64,000 nt of DNA from Marinobacter sp. SS13-12 (GTDB lineage Bacteria > Pseudomonadota > Gammaproteobacteria > Pseudomonadales > Oleiphilaceae): positions 372,001 through 436,000 of the forward strand of contig NZ_JASSUA010000001.1 in assembly GCF_030227115.1 (NCBI RefSeq), in the 5' to 3' direction. A model generated the notes under the pieces. The model had not been told where the DNA came from. It saw only the letters and a program-made list of their open reading frames with translations, and ran no database searches. The translations under genes and the position numbers were made by a program. Below are positions 36,400-45,764 of this stretch, piece by piece (the stretch's first letter is position 1; every line of letters begins with the position of its first letter).

Positions 36400-37212
36400 T
36401 TGAACTTCAGACGCCTGCTTAAAACCGCCCTTCCGTTTCTCTGCCTGCCGGTGGTCCTGGGTTTTGCAACCGGCGTCTCGTCGGGGACCGAGATCGCTGT
36501 CGGCGTCTATGATTTCCCACCTCTGGCTGCCGTGCATGAAAACACCAAGGTAGAAGGTTTGCTGGGCGAGCTCCTTACCGAACTTGAAACTGCTGATCGG
36601 GACATCACCTTTCGCATCGTACACACCTCTCCCAAGCGCAGGCACCTGGATTTTGAAGCGGGATTATACGACGTCATCTTCTTTGAGAGCCTGGACTGGG
36701 GTTGGAAGTCTCGGCCTGTCTCTGCCACGCGCCCGATATTGATGGACGAAGACGTCTACGTAGCCCTCGACAAGCCCGGTCGGGATCAGAGCTTTTTCGA
36801 TAATGTTACTGACCGGGCTATTGTGGCGATTTCCGGTTACCACTATGGCTTTGCGGGCCTTTCCACAGACAACGCCGATCTGGAAGAACGCTTCCGGATC
36901 GAATTTTCCCACAGTCACGACCGCAACCTGAATCTGATAAAGGCCGACCGGCCGTCGCTGGCGGAAGTGGCTATCATCAACCGCTCTTATATCCAGATGT
37001 ATCTGGAGCAACACCCGGAGGACAGGGGTCGATTCCTGGTGTCCGAAGTGGCTGACCAGACCTATCAGCTCAGTATCATGGCCCGCAAAGGCGGGCCGAT
37101 AACGGCCGCGACTGTGGAGCGGCTGTTATTACCATTGATCGAAGACGGGCGTTATCAGCGCATGGTTGAGCGTCACGGGCTTCAGTTACCGCCCGAACTG
37201 GCTGGGCGCTGA
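36400..37212 (+). CDS. Periplasmic solute-binding protein-like (family 3 type)
   Basis: 270 residues: a signal peptide (about 1-30), then a fold like that of amino-acid-type ABC binding proteins (EIAVGVYDFPPLAAVHENTKVEGLLGELLTELE; LYDVIFFESLDWGWK). No transport genes are nearby, so it may be a sensor-like or solitary binding protein. The start seems to be TTG at 36400, because no ATG gives a complete signal peptide, but no strong ribosome-binding site is visible. Ligand unknown. Confidence 0.65.
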   Translation: MNFRRLLKTALPFLCLPVVLGFATGVSSGTEIAVGVYDFPPLAAVHENTKVEGLLGELLTELETADRDITFRIVHTSPKRRHLDFEAGLYDVIFFESLDWGWKSRPVSATRPILMDEDVYVALDKPGRDQSFFDNVTDRAIVAISGYHYGFAGLSTDNADLEERFRIEFSHSHDRNLNLIKADRPSLAEVAIINRSYIQMYLEQHPEDRGRFLVSEVADQTYQLSIMARKGGPITAATVERLLLPLIEDGRYQRMVERHGLQLPPELAGR

Positions 37213-37222
37213 GCCCGGAAAC

Positions 37223-40129
37223 TCAGCGGGCATCCAGCTCAAAGCTGATGGTGACATTCCCATTCTCATCGGCACTTGCATCACGCACGGGATCGAGCAG
37301 GTAGACCTGGCTTTCCGGCACCTCGTAATCCTCCAGCATTTGCCGGCGCAGCCAGACCCCCCGTGCGGAGGCCAGATTACCAAGGGCCTCCGGCGGCAGC
37401 TCGATATCCGTAACCAGCCTTTCCACCAGCGCCTGCTCCCATTCCGACTCACTGACCCGGCCATCCTCACCGGCAACGTTGTCGCGGAAGGCCCCCAGCG
37501 AGGCACGGTTGTCCGAGCGGCCGTAGGCCTGTTCCAGCCCGGTGATACGCTCGGCGGCGGGTGCTGTGTCTGCGATACCCAGTTGATCGAACAGCCGCTG
37601 CCGCCTCAGTCCGCTGGCATCGGCCTCCGGTGAAACCGCACCACGAACCTTCAACACCAGCGCTGGCCGATCGTTCAGCGCTGCGCCCAATGCCTCCAGT
37701 TTGACGTTTTCGCCTTCGGCCAGTTCCACCCGGCCGGGCTCGAAGCTGATTTCGCCCAGATCCTCTCCCGACAACCCGGCCAGATCCACAATGGAACCCA
37801 GCATGCTGAAGGGTGATGTTGCCGCTTTTGCAACCAGGTTGACGAAGGCGTTCATGACCACCTGGCTGACACTGAACTCCGGGCTGTCGAGATCACCACT
37901 GACGGGAAGATTGATATCAATGACCCCGTCGCGGTTTCTCAGCAGGGCCAGGCCTAGCTTGACCGGCACGCTGACCGCGTCGTCACTGGCTACCGCTTCG
38001 CCGAGCTCAAGACCATCCAGGATCACACTGTTGCCGGCATCAATAGTGCTACCGGTAAATGTGTAATCCAGGTCGAGGTTCAGTTTGCCGCTGTCGACCC
38101 CATAACCGAGATAGCGGCCGAAGTAGGGCGATAACATGGGCAGGGAAACATTCTCCATACTCAGCTTGAGTTCACTGGTATCGTCTGTTCCCAGAGCCCC
38201 CACGGAACCATCAAGGGTCATGCTGGCAACGTCCCCAACGCGGCCCTGGATCGATACCTTACCCTGCTGCGGTGCAATGTTGCTCAGGCCGGTTACGGAG
38301 CCACGCAGCTGATCAAACCGGGTGGCAAAAGTCGGATCCATGGTGCGGTCAGTATAGGACACAGTGCCTTCTTCCAGCATGACCTGACCGATACGGAAGA
38401 TAAACTCTGACTCGCTGTCATCCGCCACAGAGTTCCCGGCGGAGTCTTCCGTCGCCGTCGACCGCACCATACGCTGCAGATTGTGAACCCCGTCCCCTGC
38501 ACGAACCACATTGACCGTGGGCCCCGCCAGAGTGACCGTTCCGATTTCCAGCCGTGCCGGGGCCACATTGTACTCCACCGGTGCCAGGCGCAGGTTCTGC
38601 CAGCCAATCAGCCTCTCATCGCTGTCACCGAGACGAGCATCCAGCGACACCACCTCACCGGTGCCGCTGAAGGTGCCCGTCAACGGATCCTGCTGTTGGT
38701 CCAGATCCAGATTTCCGTCCACACTCAGGCGCCCGTCCCTGATATCCAGGTTCGCCATTTCGCTGATATAGGCACCGAACTGGGCCAGGACAATGTCGGA
38801 ACCGGCAATTCCGGCTTCCAGAGTAAAAGGTACCAGTGTGGTCTGGCCGTTGAACACCAGGCGGCCGCCATCGCCCAGAGTGGACTCAGCCTTATAGTTA
38901 ACCGGGTCTTCCAGGTGATGGGAAAGCTCGTCAACCTGGATATTCAGATCCTTTAACGACAGATTCGCCTCGGTCTGCAACTGCTCATCCCGCCAGTTCA
39001 CGGTACTGTTGCCAAGTTCCACACCAGCCACCGACCAGCGGAAAGGCATGTCGCTGTCTCCAGAGTCCTCTGTCGGCTCATCGTCGTCACTTCGCTGAAA
39101 CGGTTCGAGCAGGTTGATTGACCCATCCGGGTCGCGATGCAGTGACAGGTTTACACCGTCGATATTGACGGTTCCGGTGGCGGCTTCACGGCTATTCAGT
39201 CCGAACCGTATATCGCCGATCCGGATGCTCTGCGTGGTAAGCAGTTCGTCATCGCTATCCGCCAGGCCAAGACCCAGGTTTTCAATGATGAGCTGTCCAT
39301 TGGAGGTGCTCAGGAACAGCTCATCGACAGACTGCAGCTGGTACTCGGAGCTCAGAGTGACGCTACCGTTGCGGAGCTGATAGGGAAGATAGGGTTTGAG
39401 GAAGTGCTGTAGCGTGGTGTGAGTCACTCCGCCCAGCTTGATAAACCCCTTCGAATACAGCGGAGCAATGCTCAGGTCCCCCTCCCACTCGATGGTCTGG
39501 CTGCCGACCGCGGCCAACAGGTAATAGTTGCTGTCGGCTTCGTCCCGGGGCCAGGTGGCCAGATCGTTGATCGCCAGATCCAGCGGTGACACCCGGAACT
39601 CTTCCTGACCCTCCTGGCTGAAATCCCGGAACAACAGCTCACCCCCGGCGACCCTGACACGGTCAAAGTACAGACGAACCGGCTCTGCGGATGCGCTCTC
39701 GTCGTTGCCGGTTTCCTCACCCGGCGGGTTGTTCGCCTGCCAGTCCCTGGCATAATTCACACTGTAGTCTTCCAGCAGGTCCAGGCGGATGTAGGGTTCT
39801 TCCAGCTCAATATTCTGTAGCGCAACCACACCGGTAACCAGCCGCCAGAGCCCGAGATTGGTGAAAAGGCGATCAAAAGCGACAACACGCTCACCATCAC
39901 TGTCATCCGCTGTCAGGTTCAGAATCTCAACACTCATGGTGAACGGGTTCACCTGGATGTCTTCCACCTCTGCCTGCCATCCCATGTGCTGTTCCAGCCG
40001 CTCTGGCAAGGCCCGCTCCAACCACCAGGGCAGACCCACAAACCCGATAAGGGCATAGATCACGACCAGAACCAGTACAACTACCGAGATATTTCTGGCG
40101 GACAATCGTCGTGTGCGGTTTACAACCAC
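37223..40129 (-). CDS. Large DUF748/AsmA-like envelope protein
   Basis: About 968 residues: one N-terminal membrane helix (about 10-30), then a long periplasmic region of repeating beta-strand character with DUF748-type segments (for example QNIELEEPYIRLDL and RVRVAGGELLFRDFSQ). This is the AsmA/TamB-like group now linked to lipid transport between membranes. The GTG at 40129 follows AAGGAG and is preferred over an in-frame ATG at 40201. The C-terminal ~120 residues include an OmpA-like tail pattern (FRDNVAGEDGRVSE). Its 3' end faces the binding-protein gene, 10 bp away. Confidence 0.75.
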   Translation of the reverse strand: MVVNRTRRLSARNISVVVLVLVVIYALIGFVGLPWWLERALPERLEQHMGWQAEVEDIQVNPFTMSVEILNLTADDSDGERVVAFDRLFTNLGLWRLVTGVVALQNIELEEPYIRLDLLEDYSVNYARDWQANNPPGEETGNDESASAEPVRLYFDRVRVAGGELLFRDFSQEGQEEFRVSPLDLAINDLATWPRDEADSNYYLLAAVGSQTIEWEGDLSIAPLYSKGFIKLGGVTHTTLQHFLKPYLPYQLRNGSVTLSSEYQLQSVDELFLSTSNGQLIIENLGLGLADSDDELLTTQSIRIGDIRFGLNSREAATGTVNIDGVNLSLHRDPDGSINLLEPFQRSDDDEPTEDSGDSDMPFRWSVAGVELGNSTVNWRDEQLQTEANLSLKDLNIQVDELSHHLEDPVNYKAESTLGDGGRLVFNGQTTLVPFTLEAGIAGSDIVLAQFGAYISEMANLDIRDGRLSVDGNLDLDQQQDPLTGTFSGTGEVVSLDARLGDSDERLIGWQNLRLAPVEYNVAPARLEIGTVTLAGPTVNVVRAGDGVHNLQRMVRSTATEDSAGNSVADDSESEFIFRIGQVMLEEGTVSYTDRTMDPTFATRFDQLRGSVTGLSNIAPQQGKVSIQGRVGDVASMTLDGSVGALGTDDTSELKLSMENVSLPMLSPYFGRYLGYGVDSGKLNLDLDYTFTGSTIDAGNSVILDGLELGEAVASDDAVSVPVKLGLALLRNRDGVIDINLPVSGDLDSPEFSVSQVVMNAFVNLVAKAATSPFSMLGSIVDLAGLSGEDLGEISFEPGRVELAEGENVKLEALGAALNDRPALVLKVRGAVSPEADASGLRRQRLFDQLGIADTAPAAERITGLEQAYGRSDNRASLGAFRDNVAGEDGRVSESEWEQALVERLVTDIELPPEALGNLASARGVWLRRQMLEDYEVPESQVYLLDPVRDASADENGNVTISFELDAR

Positions 40130-40308
40130 CCTGTTCTCCTTGTTGGTTATCGGTGACGGGCCCAGCGCAACCCATTCCAGTTTAACAAGGATAGTCCGCA
40201 AGTGACGGTTTTGTCAGCCAGAACCGCTGGCGGACTGACAAGGCCCGATGAACCCGATATTCTGTCCTGACCGTATTAACCAGCGAATCCCCTATACAGG
40301 AAACCTGA

Positions 40309-40944
40309 ATGGACATTAGCGATATGCGCCGCGACTTCGAGAGCGAAGGCCTGGATCGCGACGCTCTCGATAGCAACCCGGTCAAACAGTTCCAGACCTG
40401 GTTCGGCGATGCCCGTGAAGCAGGTATTCTCGAACCCAATGCGATGTCACTGGCCACCACCGGCAGCGACGGCATGCCGGACATACGAACGGTATTGCTG
40501 AAATATTTCGACGAATCCGGCTTTGTGTTCTACACCAATTATGGCAGCCGCAAGGCCCGTGAGCTGGCAGAAAATCCGAAAGCGGCCCTGCTGTTTCCCT
40601 GGATTGGTCTTAATCGCCAGGTACGGATACAGGGCAAGGTGGAGAAGGTGAGCAAGTCCGAGTCACTACGTTACTTTGCCTCCCGCCCACGGGGCAGCCA
40701 GATCGGTGCCTGGGTATCGGAACAAAGCCGGGCGATAACCTCCCGGGGGCTGTTGGAGCAGAAAGTGGCGGAGATGAAGCGTCGCTTCAGCGCCGGCGAG
40801 ATTCCTCTGCCAGATTTCTGGGGTGGTTACCGCGTAGTGCCTGAACGCATAGAATTCTGGCAGGGCAGGCCGAGCCGGCTGCATGACCGGTTTGAATACG
40901 TGAAACAGAACGATGGGTGGATCATTGACCGGCTCCAACCCTGA
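40309..40944 (+). CDS. pdxH: Pyridoxamine 5'-phosphate oxidase
   Basis: FMN enzyme that oxidises pyridoxamine or pyridoxine 5'-phosphate to pyridoxal phosphate (vitamin B6 pathway). 211 residues, the normal length. The FMN and substrate residues sit in RTVLLKYFDESGFVFYTNYGSRKA, QVRIQGKVEKV, SRPRGSQIGAWVSEQS and the C-terminal EFWQGRPSRLHDRF. Its last 32 bp overlap the next gene, a phosphopantetheinyl transferase. Confidence 0.95.
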   Translation: MDISDMRRDFESEGLDRDALDSNPVKQFQTWFGDAREAGILEPNAMSLATTGSDGMPDIRTVLLKYFDESGFVFYTNYGSRKARELAENPKAALLFPWIGLNRQVRIQGKVEKVSKSESLRYFASRPRGSQIGAWVSEQSRAITSRGLLEQKVAEMKRRFSAGEIPLPDFWGGYRVVPERIEFWQGRPSRLHDRFEYVKQNDGWIIDRLQP

Positions 40945-41674
40945 CACCGCCCCCACCGTCTGGCTGTGCCGGGAACCGGAGTCACAGAGCCCGGCCGCAC
41001 CGCAATGGCTGACCGCCTTCGAGCAGGCCACAGTTGCCGGCTTCAGTGGCCTTCGGCGGCGGGAATACCTGTGCAGCCGCTGGCTGATTCGCCAGGCACT
41101 GGCTGGCACCTCCGGCACCGCCGGCGGGGAGTGTCGCCCCGTTAACGGTCGCCCGGTTTGCTCGGAGCATCCCCCGGGATGGCATTTGTCCCTCAGCCAC
41201 AGCCACGGACTATCAGCCTGTGCCGTGTCCGCCACGCCGGGCCTGGGGCTGGATATCGAGCCCCGCAACCGGCATCCACACTGGCAGAAAGTGGTTCAGC
41301 GATGGTTCACACCCGGTGAGCAGGCCTGGCTGCTCGCCGCCAACCGCTGTGAAGACTTCCTCAAAGTCTGGACTCTCAAGGAAGCCTGGCTGAAAGCAAC
41401 CGGGCGTGGTATTGCCGGCAATCTGCAGACACTGGAGGTAACCGCTGATTTCCAGCTGTTCGGCGATCGCGGCGACAAGCGCTGGATGGCCTCCGCAGGC
41501 CAGGCTGGCGATTTCCTGGTGGCGCTGGTCTACCATCAATCCGGGCATTCGTTACCTTCGGGGTCCCTTTTACAGACCCCGGCGGGGCAATTGCAGGCCA
41601 GCCAGCCGGCCCGGCCCATTGCTCCGGTAGACTGGCTGTTCCACAATCCCGTCATCATTCGCGAGCAGGAGTGA
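40913..41674 (+). CDS. 4'-phosphopantetheinyl transferase superfamily protein
   Basis: Transfers phosphopantetheine from CoA to a carrier protein (Sfp/AcpT-like). 253 residues. Conserved pieces are LSLSHSHG (about 93-100), GLGLDIEP (about 111-118, with the Mg-binding Asp and Glu), and FLKVWTLKEAWLKATG (about 150-165). The ATG at 40913 overlaps pdxH by 32 bp; a later start is possible but would lose little. No PKS/NRPS is nearby, so the carrier-protein partner is unknown. Confidence 0.85.
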   Translation: MGGSLTGSNPDTAPTVWLCREPESQSPAAPQWLTAFEQATVAGFSGLRRREYLCSRWLIRQALAGTSGTAGGECRPVNGRPVCSEHPPGWHLSLSHSHGLSACAVSATPGLGLDIEPRNRHPHWQKVVQRWFTPGEQAWLLAANRCEDFLKVWTLKEAWLKATGRGIAGNLQTLEVTADFQLFGDRGDKRWMASAGQAGDFLVALVYHQSGHSLPSGSLLQTPAGQLQASQPARPIAPVDWLFHNPVIIREQE

Positions 41675-41676
41675 TT

Positions 41677-42264
41677 ATGGAAAATCCGCAACGCTGCCCC
41701 TGGTGCGGCGACGACCCTCTCTACATGGATTACCACGATAACGTCTGGGGCCGGCCGGAATACGATGATCTGGCGCTGTTCGAAAAACTGTGTCTCGACG
41801 GCCAGCAGGCAGGGCTGAGCTGGATTACTATCCTTAGAAAACAGGAAAATTACCGCGCAGCCTACGACCACTTCGACCCGCAACGCATCGTCCTTTACGA
41901 CGACAGCAAGATTGAATCGTTGCTGCAGGACCCGGGCATCGTCCGCAACCGCCTGAAGGTAAACTCCATAGTCCGGAACGCCAGGGGTTATCTGGAACTG
42001 CGGGACCAGGGCCACTCGTTCAGCGACTTCCTGTGGTCGTTTGTGGACCACGCGCCGATCCAGAATCACTGGGAAAGCTTTGATCAGGTCCCGATATACA
42101 CCCCGGAAGCAGAGGCCATGTCCAAAGCGCTGAAACAGCGGGGGTTCAATTTTGTGGGTCCCACCATTGTTTATGCCTTCATGCAGGCGGTGGGAATGGT
42201 GAACGACCACCTGACCTATTGTCCCCAACATGCAGTATGCCGGGAGCTTGCCGACAAGGTGTGA
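41677..42264 (+). CDS. tag: DNA-3-methyladenine glycosylase I
   Basis: Base-excision repair enzyme that removes 3-methyladenine. 195 residues. The N-terminal zinc-binding residues are in RCPWCGDDPLYMDYHDNVWG (about 6-25). The C-terminal HLTYCPQHAVC supplies the other ligands. The ALKQRGFNFVGPTIVYAFMQAVGMVNDH motif is typical of Tag. ATG at 41677 with AGGAG upstream is chosen over an in-frame GTG two codons earlier. It starts 2 bp after the transferase gene. Confidence 0.95.
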   Translation: MENPQRCPWCGDDPLYMDYHDNVWGRPEYDDLALFEKLCLDGQQAGLSWITILRKQENYRAAYDHFDPQRIVLYDDSKIESLLQDPGIVRNRLKVNSIVRNARGYLELRDQGHSFSDFLWSFVDHAPIQNHWESFDQVPIYTPEAEAMSKALKQRGFNFVGPTIVYAFMQAVGMVNDHLTYCPQHAVCRELADKV

Positions 42265-42373
42265 ACCCCCGTTTTTCCTGCCGCTTCCAGGCCGCCAGAT
42301 GATCCCAAACCATCCGTCGCTCGTAAGTCCGTGGGTAGCACATCATCCCTCGAGCACTAATGAGAGCAAAACG

Positions 42374-42679
42374 GTGAGACTAACCCTGGAAGAACTCAGG
42401 CACATACCTGACCTGACCATAGACCTGCTGGAAATCATCTCTCTGGAGGGCCAGCAGTATATGGCAAGGCTGGTAATCGATGAGAAATACCACCTGCTAT
42501 CCGACGCCGGGGGACAGACCCGACTGTTTCGCAGTAGCTGGCAGATTCAGGACACCCTGGCGGCATTCAGTATTATCTCCACCGACGTGGTTCACCCGTC
42601 TGCCTACCACGAAATGGTTGGTATGGAGCCGGCTGACATCGAACCCATGAGAATACGGGTGCAGGGGCGCGGCTCGTGA
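42374..42679 (+). CDS. Small conserved protein of the DUF6482 type
   Basis: 101 residues starting VRLTLEELRHIPDLTIDLLEIISLEGQ. It resembles the short conserved hypothetical proteins grouped as DUF6482 in Marinobacter and Pseudomonas; the match is by recall only. No membrane segment or catalytic motif is seen. The GTG at 42374, with GAGAG upstream, fits the usual length; the frame is open further upstream from 42230. It overlaps the next gene by 4 bp (GTGA), so the two are coupled. Confidence 0.6.
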   Translation: MRLTLEELRHIPDLTIDLLEIISLEGQQYMARLVIDEKYHLLSDAGGQTRLFRSSWQIQDTLAAFSIISTDVVHPSAYHEMVGMEPADIEPMRIRVQGRGS

Positions 42680-43128
42680 TTGCGGTCGCCAGGCTGGCGA
42701 TTGTCGTTGGCATTGCCGGGTTACTGCCTTTCCTTGCAGCCATACTCGGCCTGTTCATGATGCCCGCCAAAAGTGTGGCCATTATCAGTTACTTCTACCT
42801 TTACAGCGCCGGTATCCTGGCCTTTATGGCGGGTATCTACTGGCCACTGGCAATGCAACTGGAGAACCGCTGCTACCCGATTTCACCACTGGTGACCATG
42901 CTGCTCAGCCAGGTCTTCTTCGTCTCGGCTGGTATCGGGCTTTTGCTGCCCGTTGCAGCGCAGATCGTGCTTTACACCGTCGCCTATATGGCACTGTATG
43001 TGGTTGATGCACGCTGGATGAGGGTCTATTGGCCGGACTGGTACCTGAAACTGAGATTGTTACTGACCGCCGTTGTGTTGTTGTGTCAGGTAGCGGCCGG
43101 TACCTGGTTTTTTATCGCTCATGGCTGA
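42676..43128 (+). CDS. DUF3429-type integral membrane protein
   Basis: 150 residues with about five hydrophobic helices. The stretch AGILAFMAGIYWPLAM (about 47-62) is typical of DUF3429 proteins. Function unknown. The start is GTG at 42676, overlapping the previous stop. It is convergent with the sigma factor gene, 23 bp away. Confidence 0.72.
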   Translation: MIAVARLAIVVGIAGLLPFLAAILGLFMMPAKSVAIISYFYLYSAGILAFMAGIYWPLAMQLENRCYPISPLVTMLLSQVFFVSAGIGLLLPVAAQIVLYTVAYMALYVVDARWMRVYWPDWYLKLRLLLTAVVLLCQVAAGTWFFIAHG

Positions 43129-43151
43129 GAACCAGCCTGAACCTCCGGAGC

Positions 43152-44150
43152 CTAGCTCCGGAGTGCCGCTTCCGGGCTTTCAACCAGATTTCTCAGTTTC
43201 TTGAGGGCGCCCTTTTCAATCTGCCTTACCCGTTCGCGGCTGATACCGAGATGGTCGGAAATCACCTGCAGGGTCTCCGGCTCTGGCAGGCCAAGCCCGA
43301 AGCGCCGAGCCAGTACGTCCTGTTCCCGTGAACTCAGATCGGCCAGCAGCGCCGCCAGTGTGCGCTTGCGGTCCCGATGGAGCATGTCATGGTCCGGCGC
43401 GGACTGCTCACCCGCACTGAGGCTGTCACCAAGGGTGATGCCACCTTCGGTGGTCACCGGCATATCCACAGACACTTCCATGCTCGCCAGGGCCCGCAGT
43501 TCTCCGATGCGCGATGGCGATACCTCAATTTCCCGTGCCAGCTCGCTCTGTGACGGCGTACGGCCCAGGGTCTGGTGAAGCGCCAGGGAGGTTTTCTGAA
43601 GCAGACGGATTTCATCCACCACGTTCTCGGGGGTGTGCACCAGACGGGTGCCCCGCTTCATGCAACGTTTGACCTCTTCGCTTATCCACCAGTAGGCGTA
43701 GGTAGAGAAACGGAAGCCTTTGGTGGGATCGAATCGCTCAACGGCCTTGATAAGGCCAACATTGGCATCCTGGATCACATCCGACATCGGGATGCCGCGG
43801 TTGGCGTAACGCCGCGCAATATGGACGGCAAGCCGCAGGTTACTGCGGATCAGCCGCTGCCGGCTGTCGGTGGCAAGATGGTAGGCGCGACGGCACCGGG
43901 TAGAGAAGGCGCAGGCATCCCCCAGGCTTCCGATAACTTCACGAAAGGTTTGGGGAGTGTCCTCCGGCAAGCCCATCTCCGCAGAGATGACCCGATAACA
44001 GAAAGATAATCTGCGGGAAAGGCGACGCTCACCTTCGTTGGTCAGCAATTCGTAACGGGACGCATCCCTGAAGTACAGCCCTACAAGGGAGTCCGTTTCG
44101 CCGGAGTGGGCTATGGTCGGAGATGGCCCCGGGCTCTGAACTTCAGTCAT
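43152..44150 (-). CDS. RpoS-like alternative sigma-70 family factor
   Basis: 332 residues with regions 1.2, 2, 3 and 4: YFRDASRYELLTNEGERRL near the N-terminus, SNLRLAVHIARRYANRGIPMSDVIQDANVGLIKAVERFDPTKGFRFSTYAYWWISEEVKR (region 2, about 105-165), and the C-terminal DHLGISRERVRQIEKGALKKLR (region 4.2). This is a group-2 factor like RpoS/SigB, likely directing stress or stationary-phase promoters. The ATG at 44150 is chosen; the open frame extends 31 codons upstream without similarity. It is downstream of the ectoine genes on the same strand, an association that makes osmotic-stress control possible but unproven. Confidence 0.82.
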   Translation of the reverse strand: MTEVQSPGPSPTIAHSGETDSLVGLYFRDASRYELLTNEGERRLSRRLSFCYRVISAEMGLPEDTPQTFREVIGSLGDACAFSTRCRRAYHLATDSRQRLIRSNLRLAVHIARRYANRGIPMSDVIQDANVGLIKAVERFDPTKGFRFSTYAYWWISEEVKRCMKRGTRLVHTPENVVDEIRLLQKTSLALHQTLGRTPSQSELAREIEVSPSRIGELRALASMEVSVDMPVTTEGGITLGDSLSAGEQSAPDHDMLHRDRKRTLAALLADLSSREQDVLARRFGLGLPEPETLQVISDHLGISRERVRQIEKGALKKLRNLVESPEAALRS

Positions 44151-44269
44151 GGCACAGGTTCCGATCGTAAGTTTATAAAAGATACGCGCGGAACAGTGCC
44201 GTGGATCCCCGGCTACCGGGGGTTCAGTAGCTACTTGCGGCAATTACGGACGGGATGAATCCCGCCCGG

Positions 44270-45712
44270 TTATGCTGCGACGATAGCGTACTCGTGATTG
44301 TAGGGCTCAATCAGCACGCCGTGGAGCGCCACGATGGTCTTCTTGTAGGCGTCTTCATCCACCACAAACTGGATGTCGACCTGGCGCATGCACTGGTGCA
44401 GGGCCAGAATACTGATTTCCTCATCCGCCAGGGCCTTGACGGACTTTGCGAGGATGCCCGGTATCTTGATATCACTACCAATGGCAGAAACAATCGCCAC
44501 TTTGCGGGTACTGATTTCCGCGTTGGGGAACTCATCCTTCAACGCCCGTACCACCCGCTTGACGTGCTTGAGCGTGCTGTCGACGTAATGGGTAATGGTG
44601 TTGGCGTTGGTGTCCTTGGAGATAAAGCGCACCTTGAAACGGCCAAGCACTTCCAGAATGCGACGGTCCGAGCCCGGCTCGCCCTGCATGTCCTGGTCAA
44701 ATACCTCAATGGCAAACACGCCTTTGTTGCCGGCGATGATCTCCACCTGCGGCTTCTCACTGACGTAGTCGCCGGTGATCAGAGTACCGGTATGCTCTGG
44801 CTCGAAGGTATTCATCACCCGCAGCGGAATTTCATTCTGGCGCATGCCTTTGCCGGCACGGGGATGGATGGCTTCCATTCCCAGGTTCGCCAGCTGGTCC
44901 GCCACGTCGTAATTGGTACGGCCAAGGGGCACCACCTTGTCTGCGCCGACAATGTTGGGGTCGGCAGAGCTGAGATGGTATTCCTTGTGGATGATAGCCT
45001 CTCGGGCGTTGGTGATGACCGCCACCCGGCTGAAGGTCATCTCGCTATAGCCCCGGTCAAAGGTGCGCATCAGGCCTTCCTTGCACTGTGCATACCCGGT
45101 GACGATGGGCAACTCACGGGTCAGGTCCACGGCATCGAAGGCCTGTTTGAGCTTTTCGTCCAGTGGCAACAACTCGTTGTCGCGCCAGCCTGTCAGGTCC
45201 ACAAAGCGTGCGTTGATACCTTCCTGCTGAAGCTTGAGGGCGGTGTTGAAGGCGCTGTGTGCCTCGCCAATGCCAGCCAGCATTTCACGCACCGTCAGCA
45301 GGTGTTCTTCCAGTTGGAACTGGCCGTAGGAACACAGGCGCTGCAGATCGATCAGGCAACCACGAACACCTTCAATCCGATCAGTAATGAACTGGTCCGC
45401 CTGCTGCTTGAGCATGGGGTCCCCGAACAGTTCGCCGTTGATGTCGGTCAGGAACTTGATCAGCTTGGTGAGGTCGTCACCCCAGGCCCAGTCGGACTCC
45501 GCATCGGCAAACAGGGCATAAACGCCCGGCTCGCCGGTTTTCTTGTGCTCCAGCAGTTCATCGGTGACACCGCCATAGGCGGAGACCACGAATATGCGCT
45601 GGTAGAGGTCGTCCTTTTCGCGCCCGCCGAGAATGATATTGTCGCGCACGGCCTCGTAGTTACTCATCGAGGTGCCGCCGATCTTCTCTACGGTATGTCG
45701 TTCGCTAGTCAT
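44270..45712 (-). CDS. ask: Ectoine-cluster aspartate kinase
   Basis: Phosphorylates aspartate in the first step toward aspartate semialdehyde, the ectoine precursor. 480 residues. The N-terminal kinase domain has VEKIGGTSMSN (about 8-18) and later GFDRGYSEMTFS-like and SSADPNIVGADKVVPLG segments. Two ACT domains follow (about 320-480). It belongs to the specialised Ask_Ect branch found next to ect genes. It starts 52 bp after ectB stops. The ectC gene usually placed in that gap is missing. Confidence 0.92.
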   Translation of the reverse strand: MTSERHTVEKIGGTSMSNYEAVRDNIILGGREKDDLYQRIFVVSAYGGVTDELLEHKKTGEPGVYALFADAESDWAWGDDLTKLIKFLTDINGELFGDPMLKQQADQFITDRIEGVRGCLIDLQRLCSYGQFQLEEHLLTVREMLAGIGEAHSAFNTALKLQQEGINARFVDLTGWRDNELLPLDEKLKQAFDAVDLTRELPIVTGYAQCKEGLMRTFDRGYSEMTFSRVAVITNAREAIIHKEYHLSSADPNIVGADKVVPLGRTNYDVADQLANLGMEAIHPRAGKGMRQNEIPLRVMNTFEPEHTGTLITGDYVSEKPQVEIIAGNKGVFAIEVFDQDMQGEPGSDRRILEVLGRFKVRFISKDTNANTITHYVDSTLKHVKRVVRALKDEFPNAEISTRKVAIVSAIGSDIKIPGILAKSVKALADEEISILALHQCMRQVDIQFVVDEDAYKKTIVALHGVLIEPYNHEYAIVAA

Positions 45713-45764
45713 AGTGTTACCGTTGTTATCCTGCAGAATGAATGGTTGGGGAATGGCAGGCGTC